Shown here piece after piece: positions 1 through 5,769 of a stretch of DNA of 6,444 nt. Position numbers and translations under genes: made by a program. Position 1 is the first letter of the stretch, and each line of letters begins with the position of its first letter. This stretch comes from Betaproteobacteria bacterium. Its GTDB lineage: Bacteria > Pseudomonadota > Gammaproteobacteria > Burkholderiales > SG8-39. The DNA is taken from positions 3,163 through 9,606 of the forward strand of contig VBDM01000284.1 of NCBI GenBank assembly GCA_005881355.1, given 5' to 3'. The notes beneath the pieces were generated by a model. It was not told where the DNA came from. It saw only the letters and a list, made by a program, of their open reading frames with translations, and did not search any database.

Positions 1-456
1 GGGGTACAGGATGCCGTCCAGATGGTCGCATTCATGCTGCACCACCCGTGCGTGAAATCCCTCGACGCTCCGATCGATCACTTGGCCCGATTCGTCGAAG
101 CCCTGGTAGCGCAGCCGCTTGAAGCGCGGCACGACGCCCCGCATGCCTGGGACCGACAGGCATCCCTCCCAGGCTTCTTCGATCTCTTCGCCGATCGGCG
201 TGATCACCGGGTTGATGAGCACGGTGTCCGGGACCTCTTCCGCGTCGGGATAGCGCGGATTGCGCGTCACCCCGAAAATCACCACCCGCAGCGGGGCGCC
301 GATCTGCGGCGCGGCGAGCCCCGCCCCGTTCAAGTGCGCCATGGTGTCGCGCATGTCGGCGACGAGCTCGCGCAGTTGCGGCGTGCCGAACGCCTCCACC
401 GGCCGCGATTTCTCGAGAAGCCGCGGATCGCCCATTTTCAGGACTTCGCGAATCAT
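1..456 (-). CDS. def: Peptide deformylase, 5' part (3' end outside window)
   Basis: This enzyme removes the formyl group from the N-terminal methionine of nascent proteins, using a bound metal (usually Fe2+). The first 152 residues are present, beginning MIREVLKMGDPRLLEKS; the family is usually about 170-180 residues, so only the C-terminal helix is cut off by the window edge. All three signature motifs are visible: GAGLAAPQIG (residues 44-53), EGCLS (97-101, metal ligand Cys99) and HECDH (141-145, metal ligands His141 and His145, catalytic Glu142). The ATG overlaps the mtnP stop as ATGA, which suggests translational coupling; a GAGG about 14 bases upstream is too distant to be a good ribosome site. 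No fmt precedes it, so it may be a second, stand-alone deformylase rather than the def-fmt copy. That last point is inference, since downstream genes are not visible. Confidence 0.95.
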   Translation of the reverse strand, partial: MIREVLKMGDPRLLEKSRPVEAFGTPQLRELVADMRDTMAHLNGAGLAAPQIGAPLRVVIFGVTRNPRYPDAEEVPDTVLINPVITPIGEEIEEAWEGCLSVPGMRGVVPRFKRLRYQGFDESGQVIDRSVEGFHARVVQHECDHLDGILYP

Positions 457-1187
457 GCTGCGACGAAAGCCTCGATGATTTTTCGCACACGGCTCACGGA
501 GTGCTTCAGCACTTCTTCGATTTCTTGCAACGCGACACCGCGGGCGCTCGCCCCTCGGCCGGCGGCGTGGTTAACCACCACGGCGATCGCCGCGTAACCG
601 AGCTCGATCTCGCGCGCGAGCGCCGCCTCGGGCATCCCGGTCATGCCGACGATGTCGGCCCCGTCCCGCTCCAGCCGGTCGATTTCCGCGGCCGTCTCAA
701 GCCTCGGCCCCTGCGTCGCAGCGTAGACAGCGCCGTCGACGACGGGTTCGCCGCAGGCCTTGGCGGCCGAGAGAAGCCTGTTTCGCAATCCCGCGGTATA
801 AGGCTCGGTGAAGTCGACGTGCTTCACCGGCGCCTCGTTTTCAAAAAAAGTGCTCATCCGTCCCCAAGTGTAGTCCACGATCTGATGAGGGACGACGATC
901 TTCCCCGGGCCGAGGTCCGCGCGGATGCCCCCGACCGATACCACCGAGACGATCCCGCTCGCGCCCTGTTCCTTGAGCGCCCAGAGATTGGCGCGGTAAT
1001 TCACCTGATGCGGCGGGATGGTATGGCCGTAACCGTGACGCGCAAGGAACACCGCCGGCACACCGCGGATTGCGCCGAAGGTGAGAGGCCCGGAAGGCTC
1101 CCCGTACGGGGTGCCTACGACCTGGCGGCGCGACACCTCCAGATTGGCGAGCTGAGTCAGCCCGGTGCCGCCGATGATTGCGAGCAT
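453..1187 (-). CDS. mtnP: Methylthio-purine nucleoside phosphorylase, probably S-methyl-5'-thioinosine phosphorylase
   Basis: A 244-residue member of the PNP/MTAP phosphorylase family, which cleaves methylthio-nucleosides with phosphate to give a free purine and 5-methylthioribose-1-phosphate. Visible family motifs are GGTG (residues 6-9, phosphate loop), RHG (50-52), PPHQVNYRAN (58-67), TQGPRLET (158-165) and GMTGMPEAALARE (181-193). In MTA phosphorylases an Asp in a TDYD-like motif recognises the 6-amino group of adenine. Here the equivalent stretch reads VVNHAAG (204-210), with Asn206 at that place, as in enzymes acting on 6-oxopurines. This fits the methylthioinosine phosphorylase type described in Pseudomonas better than a true MTA phosphorylase. 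The start lies 5 bases after the hpt stop with no clear ribosome site, so coupled translation is likely. The neighbouring hpt could salvage the released hypoxanthine. The family is certain; the exact substrate is inferred. Confidence 0.93.
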   Translation of the reverse strand: MLAIIGGTGLTQLANLEVSRRQVVGTPYGEPSGPLTFGAIRGVPAVFLARHGYGHTIPPHQVNYRANLWALKEQGASGIVSVVSVGGIRADLGPGKIVVPHQIVDYTWGRMSTFFENEAPVKHVDFTEPYTAGLRNRLLSAAKACGEPVVDGAVYAATQGPRLETAAEIDRLERDGADIVGMTGMPEAALAREIELGYAAIAVVVNHAAGRGASARGVALQEIEEVLKHSVSRVRKIIEAFVAA

Positions 1188-1192
1188 GCGTT

Positions 1193-1738
1193 TTAGGAGC
1201 CTTTAACGGCGTAGATCGCCGGGAGGTTGCGCCAGGCGCCGGACACGTCCATTCCGCAGCCGAACACGTACCGGTTGGGCAGTTTCAGCCCGATGAAATC
1301 AGGGACGATCGGTTTCTTGCGGCCGATGTCCTTGTCGGTGAGCACGGCGCTGTAGAACGCCGCCGCGCCGAGCGAGCGCACGCGATCCCGGATCGCGGCG
1401 AGCGTTTCGCCCCCGTCCAGGATGTCATCGAGCACGAGAACGCAGCGGCTTCTCACGTTCTCGCCCGGCTCCACCGTCCACACGATCTCGCGGCCCGAGG
1501 TGGCCTTGCCGTAGCGCGATGCGTGGATATAGTCGAACTCGAGCGGGAAACGCAGCTGAGGCAGGAGGTTGCCCGCGAAGAAAATCGACCCGCCCATGAC
1601 CGCGAGCACGAGCGGATAACGGTCCTTGAGGCTCGCGGTGATCTCCGAGGCGAGGCGCGCGATCGCGGTGCGCACTTCGGCTTCGTCGCACAACAGCTCC
1701 GCGCTCTTCAGGATTTTCCAGGCCTCGTCGGGTGCCAT
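1193..1738 (-). CDS. hpt: Hypoxanthine-guanine phosphoribosyltransferase
   Basis: A 181-residue cytoplasmic purine-salvage enzyme that joins hypoxanthine or guanine to PRPP, giving IMP or GMP. The type I PRTase core is clear. The pyrophosphate loop is VMGGSIFFAG (residues 48-57), the flexible-loop region is HASRYG (72-77), and the PRPP-binding loop is VLVLDDILDGGETL (100-113). The C-terminal base-binding part includes PDFIGLKLPNRYVFG (146-160), followed by GMDVSGAWRNLP. The acidic pair in the PRPP loop is Asp-Asp instead of the Glu-Asp of human HPRT; I believe this is usual in this proteobacterial subgroup. The ATG at 1738 is the only plausible start. It has no Shine-Dalgarno sequence: the bases just upstream are pyrimidine-rich. 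A TATACT box nearby could give a very short leader. The gene is placed directly before mtnP, whose likely product is hypoxanthine. Confidence 0.93.
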   Translation of the reverse strand: MAPDEAWKILKSAELLCDEAEVRTAIARLASEITASLKDRYPLVLAVMGGSIFFAGNLLPQLRFPLEFDYIHASRYGKATSGREIVWTVEPGENVRSRCVLVLDDILDGGETLAAIRDRVRSLGAAAFYSAVLTDKDIGRKKPIVPDFIGLKLPNRYVFGCGMDVSGAWRNLPAIYAVKGS

Positions 1739-1775
1739 GGGGCGAGGAGTATATGCGCCCCGGCCCGGAGCCGCA
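1739..1775 (-). promoter_or_regulatory. galU-hpt gap with possible -10 box
   Basis: This 37-base gap is the only one of any size in the window. On the minus strand it holds TATACT (1753-1748), five of six matches to the sigma70 -10 box, in otherwise very GC-rich DNA. It ends 9 bases before the hpt ATG, so a transcript from it would have a leader of only about 1-3 bases, which would agree with the missing ribosome site of hpt. No convincing -35 box is seen 16-18 bases upstream. A GC-rich hairpin (1774-1755) sits just upstream of the box. The promoter is a weak inference from one hexamer. Confidence 0.2.
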
Positions 1776-2639
1776 TCACAGGGTTTTGAGAAACCGCTCG
1801 AACGCGTCTCCGATTTCGGGATGCTTGCGCCCGTACGCCACGGTCGCCTGCAGGTACCCGAGCTTCGACCCGCAATCGTACCGGGTTCCGTTGAATCGGT
1901 GCGCGAGCACGCGATCTTCTGCGAGCAACGCCTCGATCGCGTCGGTGAGCTGGATTTCGCTTCCCGCGCCGGGCTTAAGTTGCGCCAGGTGATGGAATAT
2001 GCGCGGGGTCAGGATGTACCGCCCGACCACGGCGAGAGTGGACGGCGCCGCCTCCGGCTTGGGCTTCTCGACGATTCCCATCACCCGCTCGATGTTCCCT
2101 GCGACCGGTTCGGTCTTGACGACACCGTACTGGCGGGTTTGTTCGCGCGGGATCTGCTGCACCGCGAGCACCGGGGATTGGTGCCGCTCGAATACCTCGG
2201 TCATCTGCCGCAAGGCCGGCGGGTCGCCGTCGATCAGGTCGTCGGCCAGGATCACGGCAAAGACCTCGTCGTTTACCGCGGGCTGGGCGCACAGAACCGC
2301 GTGTCCCAGGCCGAGCGGCTCGGGCTGCCGGATGTAGATGCAGTTCACCGATTTGGGAATGATGTTCCGGACGAGCTCGAGCAGCTCGCTCTTTCCGCGC
2401 GCAGCGAGCTCCGACTCGACCTCGTAGGCCTTGTCGAAGTGGTCCTCGATGGCGCGCTTGTTGCGCCCCGTAATGAACACCATGTCGCGAATCCCCGCCG
2501 CCACCGCTTCCTCGACTGCGTATTGAATGAGCGGCTTGTCGACGATCGGCATCATCTCCTTCGGACTCGCCTTGGTCGCGGGAAGGAAGCGGCTGCCCAT
2601 GCCGGCCACGGGGAAAACGGCCTTCGTCACCTTTCTCAC
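1776..2639 (-). CDS. galU: UTP-glucose-1-phosphate uridylyltransferase
   Basis: Makes UDP-glucose from UTP and glucose-1-phosphate in the cytoplasm, supplying lipopolysaccharide, capsule and other glycan synthesis. The 287 residues match the usual bacterial GalU length (about 280-300). Motifs in order are the nucleotide-binding loop VAGMGSRFLPATKASPKEM (residues 11-29), the PIVDKPLIQYAVEE segment (31-44), QPEPLGLGHAV (105-115), LADD (131-134, metal and sugar-nucleotide site), VEKP (190-193), GRYIL (206-210), EIQLTDAI (228-235) and DCGSKLGYL (255-263). The start codon is GTG and overlaps the ligA stop as GTGA. It is supported by a strong GAGGAGG ribosome site 7 bases upstream, so expression is probably both coupled to ligA and independently initiated. 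A further in-frame GTG at codon 4 is less well spaced from that site. Confidence 0.97.
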   Translation of the reverse strand: MRKVTKAVFPVAGMGSRFLPATKASPKEMMPIVDKPLIQYAVEEAVAAGIRDMVFITGRNKRAIEDHFDKAYEVESELAARGKSELLELVRNIIPKSVNCIYIRQPEPLGLGHAVLCAQPAVNDEVFAVILADDLIDGDPPALRQMTEVFERHQSPVLAVQQIPREQTRQYGVVKTEPVAGNIERVMGIVEKPKPEAAPSTLAVVGRYILTPRIFHHLAQLKPGAGSEIQLTDAIEALLAEDRVLAHRFNGTRYDCGSKLGYLQATVAYGRKHPEIGDAFERFLKTL

Positions 2640-4735
2640 GTGCTCGCCTCCTCGAACATTTTTCGCAGGCCCGCCTCGTCGACGATGGCGATGCCGAGCC
2701 CGCGCGCCTTCTCCAGCTTGCTCCCCGCTTCGTCGCCGGCGACCACATAATCGGTCTGCCTCGACACCGAGCCGGCCACCTTGCCGCCGTGGCGTTCGAT
2801 CAGCTCTTTCGCCTCTTCGCGGGTCATTTTCGGCAGCGTCCCGGTAAGGACGAAGGTTTTGCCGGAAAAGCCGCGGCCGGCACCCGCCGATCGCGATTTT
2901 TCAACCTGCACCTGGACCGCGTGCGGACCCGAGGTCAACTGAGCGATGACTTCCTGATTATGCTCTTGCGAAAAGAATTTCTTCAAACTGTCGATCAGCT
3001 CCGGCCCGATTCCTTCGAGCACCAAAGGCAGCGGTGCCTCTCCCCGTCTTTTTCGCGCGGCGTTCTCCTTCTGGATCTGCTTTTTCCGTTCGGCGATGCC
3101 GGCCCAATCGGCGTCAAGCAGCTTGTCCAGCCGCTCGAAGTGTTTCGCGAGGATCCTGGCGACTTCCTCACCTACTCCCGGAATTCCCAGGGCGAAGATG
3201 AAGCGCGCAAGGGACGGGCTCTTCGATTTCTCGATCGATGCGACGATGTTCTGCGCCGACTTCTCGCCCATTCTTTCCAGCTCGGCGAGCACACCGACGC
3301 CCAGCCTGTAGAGATCCGCCGGCGTGCGCACGATCCCGAGGTCGACCAGCTTGTCGACGAGTTTTTCCCCGAGACCGTCGATGTCCATCGCTCGCCGGGA
3401 TGCGAAATGCAGCAGAGCCTGCTTGCGCTGGGCTGCGCAGAAAAGACCCCCGGTGCAGCGCGCCGCGGCTTCGCCTTCCAGGCGCACGACCTCGGAGCCG
3501 CAGACCGGGCACCTCGTCGGCATTTCGAACCGGTCGCTTCCCGCCCGGGGACCGGGCTGGGCGACGCTTACCACTTCCGGGATCACGTCCCCCGCGCGGC
3601 GCACGATCACCACGTCGCCACGCCAGACGTCCTTTCTGCGCACTTCGTCTTCGTTGTGAAGCGTGGCGTTCGTGACTGTGACGCCGCCTACGTTCACGGG
3701 TTTCAGGCGCGCCACGGGCGTCAGCACCCCGGTGCGGCCGACCTGGACCCCGATGTCGAGCACTTCGGTGAGCACCTCTTCAGGCGGGTACTTGTGCGCA
3801 AGCGCAAACCGCGGCGCGCGCGACACGAAGCCGAGCGAGCGCTGGTCGGCGAGACTATTGACCTTGTAGACGACCCCGTCGATCGCGTAAGGCAGCTTGT
3901 CCCGTTTTTCGCCCATCCTCCGGTAGAAGCCGAGCAGCCCGGACGATCCCCTCGCCGTGGAGCGCTCGGAAGATACCGGCAACCCCTGGTCGGCGATCCA
4001 GTCCAGGATTTCGCTGTGACGATCGAACGAAGTGCCTCCGGGGTCGCCCAGCCCGTAGGCGAAAAAACGCAAGGGCCGCTGGGCGGTGATCTTCGGGTCG
4101 AGCTGCCGGATGGCTCCCGCGGCCGCGTTGCGCGGGTTGGCGAATTCCTTTTCGCCGCGCTCGCGCTGGCGCGCGTTCATCCGCTCGAAATCCGCCTTGT
4201 ACATGATGATCTCCCCGCGCACCTCGACCGAGGCCGGGGGGTGCGTACCGCGCAGTTTGAGCGGGATCGAGCGCACCGTTCTCAGGTTCGCGGTCACGTC
4301 TTCCCCCGTGTAACCGTCGCCGCGGGTCGCACCCTGCGCGAGGCGTCCGCGATCGTACAAGAGGCTGATCGCGAGGCCGTCGAATTTCGGCTCCACGGCG
4401 TATTCGACCTCGTTTTTCCCCAACGCCTCGCGAACCCGTCGGTCGAACCCCGCCACGTCCTCTTCGGTAAACGCGTTGTTGAGAGAAAGCATCGGCGTGC
4501 GATGCGTGACTTGGGGAAAGTCCTCGAGCGGTACGCCTCCCACGTGACGAGTCGGCGAATCGGGACTGGCGAGCTCCGGATAGGTGGCCTCCAGCTCGGT
4601 CAGCTCCTGGAACAGGTTGTCGTACTCGGCATCGGGGATGGTCGGCGCGTCGAGCACGTAGTAGCGGTAATTGTGCGTCTCGATGTCGCGGCGAAGCGCT
4701 TCCACGCGCATGCGCGCCTTTTCCGGAACCGCCAT
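2636..4735 (-). CDS. ligA: NAD-dependent DNA ligase LigA
   Basis: Seals nicks in DNA during replication and repair, using NAD+ to form an enzyme-AMP. The 699 residues are complete. Domain Ia (HNYRYYVLDAPTIPDAEYD, residues 21-39) binds the nicotinamide mononucleotide part. The adenylation domain has the active-site KFDG (Lys117), TRGDG (Arg138), EVRGE (Glu175), DGVVYKVN (Lys291) and AHKYPPEE (Lys315). An OB fold follows, then a zinc finger with Cys409, Cys412, Cys427 and Cys433, helix-hairpin-helix repeats (about 450-590) and a BRCT domain (about 620-699). A charged stretch at about 548-570 lengthens the helix-hairpin-helix region compared with E. coli LigA. The ATG start overlaps the zipA stop as TGATG and has no ribosome site of its own. 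The reading frame stays open upstream to 5767 because of the zipA frameshift; a start there (1043 residues) would be a false fusion. MAVPEKARMRVEALRRDIE is the natural LigA N-terminus. Confidence 0.97.
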   Translation of the reverse strand: MAVPEKARMRVEALRRDIETHNYRYYVLDAPTIPDAEYDNLFQELTELEATYPELASPDSPTRHVGGVPLEDFPQVTHRTPMLSLNNAFTEEDVAGFDRRVREALGKNEVEYAVEPKFDGLAISLLYDRGRLAQGATRGDGYTGEDVTANLRTVRSIPLKLRGTHPPASVEVRGEIIMYKADFERMNARQRERGEKEFANPRNAAAGAIRQLDPKITAQRPLRFFAYGLGDPGGTSFDRHSEILDWIADQGLPVSSERSTARGSSGLLGFYRRMGEKRDKLPYAIDGVVYKVNSLADQRSLGFVSRAPRFALAHKYPPEEVLTEVLDIGVQVGRTGVLTPVARLKPVNVGGVTVTNATLHNEDEVRRKDVWRGDVVIVRRAGDVIPEVVSVAQPGPRAGSDRFEMPTRCPVCGSEVVRLEGEAAARCTGGLFCAAQRKQALLHFASRRAMDIDGLGEKLVDKLVDLGIVRTPADLYRLGVGVLAELERMGEKSAQNIVASIEKSKSPSLARFIFALGIPGVGEEVARILAKHFERLDKLLDADWAGIAERKKQIQKENAARKRRGEAPLPLVLEGIGPELIDSLKKFFSQEHNQEVIAQLTSGPHAVQVQVEKSRSAGAGRGFSGKTFVLTGTLPKMTREEAKELIERHGGKVAGSVSRQTDYVVAGDEAGSKLEKARGLGIAIVDEAGLRKMFEEAST
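2647..2653 (-). promoter_or_regulatory. Ribosome binding site of galU (inside end of ligA)
   Basis: GAGGAGG on the minus strand lies 7 bases before the GTG at 2639, within the last codons of ligA. It is the clearest Shine-Dalgarno sequence in the window and decides the GTG start of galU. The other gene junctions lack a comparable site and appear to rely on coupled translation. Confidence 0.8.
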
Positions 4736-5550
4736 CAGGAAAACAGCCGCAGCGCGAGCGCCCCGCCGGGCACGATGCCGCGCGCCTCCATGCCGCGGTG
4801 CACCGCCTGTACTCGCGCTCCTATGGCGTCGAATGCGGCCGGGCCCAGGGACTGGCGGTTGTCGTCGACGATGCGCGCGTTGAGCCGCTCGGCAAGCGCT
4901 CGCGCGGTGTCGCGGAACTGCTCGAACGCGCCTCGCGGGGTTCGCGGGACATCGAGCTCGAGCGTCACGCCGTGCGTCGAGAGAGACTTCAGGCGATCGA
5001 TGCTGAACGGGGTGGGACCGAAATTCAGGAGCGCGCACATGATCCGCCCGTGCCTGTCGCGGCGCCGGAACCTGCCGTCCACGCGATCGAGCTCGAAACC
5101 CGCCGCTTTCGCCAGCCCCTCCAATCGGCTCCCCGAGAAAGGAGTCGCATCGCTCACGATGTGGACGGCGACCCGGAAATCGACTTCGCCGCAAAACTGG
5201 TCGAGTTCCTTCGCCCTGGCTGCCGTGGGTCCGGGGTCCGGCACGGGCGCCAAAGCCCCGATCGACGCCGCAGCGTGCTCGATCGCCGCGCCGAACGCGG
5301 CCAATTCCTCCGCATCGGCCGCGCCCCGGCGGTCGACGACCTGCATCCCAGACCGCAGCCTCGAATAAGCGCGCTGGGGATCGAGCGGTTCCCAGGAGGC
5401 CTCCGTCTCGTCGAAACCCTCCCAGCGGATCGGCTTCGAGCAGCGATCGAGCGCCACAGCGGCCGCCCCGAGAACCGCTGCCCCACGGATTTCCTCCGGG
5501 GTTTCGATAGCTACGATGAAGTCCAGAATCTCCGAGAGCACCGGCTCCAA
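4735..5550 (-). CDS. zipA: ZipA C-terminal part (FtsZ-binding region), separate reading frame
   Basis: This 271-residue frame carries the soluble part of ZipA downstream of the frameshift. The C-terminal FtsZ-binding domain covers about residues 118-270. It shows FCGEVDFRVAVHI (119-131), PFSGSRLEGLAKAAGFEL (137-154), STHGVTLELDVPR (191-203), RIVDDNR (226-232) and the C-terminal RLFS, which together resemble the E. coli domain and betaproteobacterial homologues. Residues 10-105 form an additional region with a similar order of elements. The first possible start codon in this frame is TTG at 5550; a GGAGGA (5566-5561) lies 10 bases before it, so independent translation cannot be excluded. More likely this is the second half of one broken gene, since the conserved protein needs the membrane anchor encoded upstream. 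The frame stays open upstream to 5628 without a better start. Confidence 0.75.
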   Translation of the reverse strand: MEPVLSEILDFIVAIETPEEIRGAAVLGAAAVALDRCSKPIRWEGFDETEASWEPLDPQRAYSRLRSGMQVVDRRGAADAEELAAFGAAIEHAAASIGALAPVPDPGPTAARAKELDQFCGEVDFRVAVHIVSDATPFSGSRLEGLAKAAGFELDRVDGRFRRRDRHGRIMCALLNFGPTPFSIDRLKSLSTHGVTLELDVPRTPRGAFEQFRDTARALAERLNARIVDDNRQSLGPAAFDAIGARVQAVHRGMEARGIVPGGALALRLFS

Positions 5551-5767
5551 AGCGCCCAGGTCCTCCGAGGACGCGTCGGAAGATCTCCGCGGCGCTCTTC
5601 CCCTGCTCGACGCCGCCCCGAGACCGCATCAACACGTCCTCGTGCCGCGAGGTGAAGCTCGCTTCGGCCTCGCGCCGGTACCGGCGCTCCTGCCACCTGT
5701 TGTACAGAAAGACGGCAGCGATGACTATGGCGCCAATCGCGAGAAGGCCTAGCTGCAGCTCGCCCAT
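4735..5767 (-). pseudogene. zipA: zipA, cell division protein ZipA, interrupted by a frameshift
   Basis: ZipA is an inner-membrane protein that binds the C-terminal tail of FtsZ and tethers the Z ring. The start at 5767, two bases after the smc stop, encodes a typical anchor: MGELQLGL, a membrane helix (about residues 5-23, LLAIGAIVIAAVFLY), then basic WQERRYRREAEA and HEDVLM (42-47). The rest of the protein lies in another frame, ending at TGA 4737-4735. The span of 1033 bases is 344 codons plus one base, as expected from a single extra base; repaired, the protein would be about 343 residues. The second frame has a stop at 5631-5629, so the shift lies between about 5628 and 5551. Runs of four C (+ strand 5616-5619 and 5600-5603) fall in that interval. 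A sequencing or assembly error, or a recent mutation, are both possible. Past the shift, the first frame reads Arg/Gly-rich nonsense into ligA. Confidence 0.85.
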
Positions 5768-5769
5768 GT

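Noticed and set aside
32..490. A 152-residue minus-strand open frame rich in Arg, Ala and His.
   Set aside because: It is out of frame with the deformylase, whose GAGLAAPQIG, EGCLS and HECDH motifs are all read in the frame starting at 456.
1755..1774. A GC-rich hairpin (minus strand, about a 7-pair stem with a bulge and a GGGCC loop) after galU, considered as an intrinsic terminator.
   Set aside because: It is short, contains a wobble pair and a bulge, and is followed by ATATACTCC instead of a T run.
1626..2750. A 374-residue plus-strand open frame across galU.
   Set aside because: It covers the certain galU gene on the other strand and shows no recognisable domain; codon bias of galU explains the lack of stops.
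2789..5368. An 859-residue open frame on the plus strand, antisense to ligA and zipA.
   Set aside because: Its translation shows no family motif and has the His/Arg/Asp-rich look of a reverse-strand shadow in GC-rich coding DNA; the minus strand carries intact LigA motifs here.
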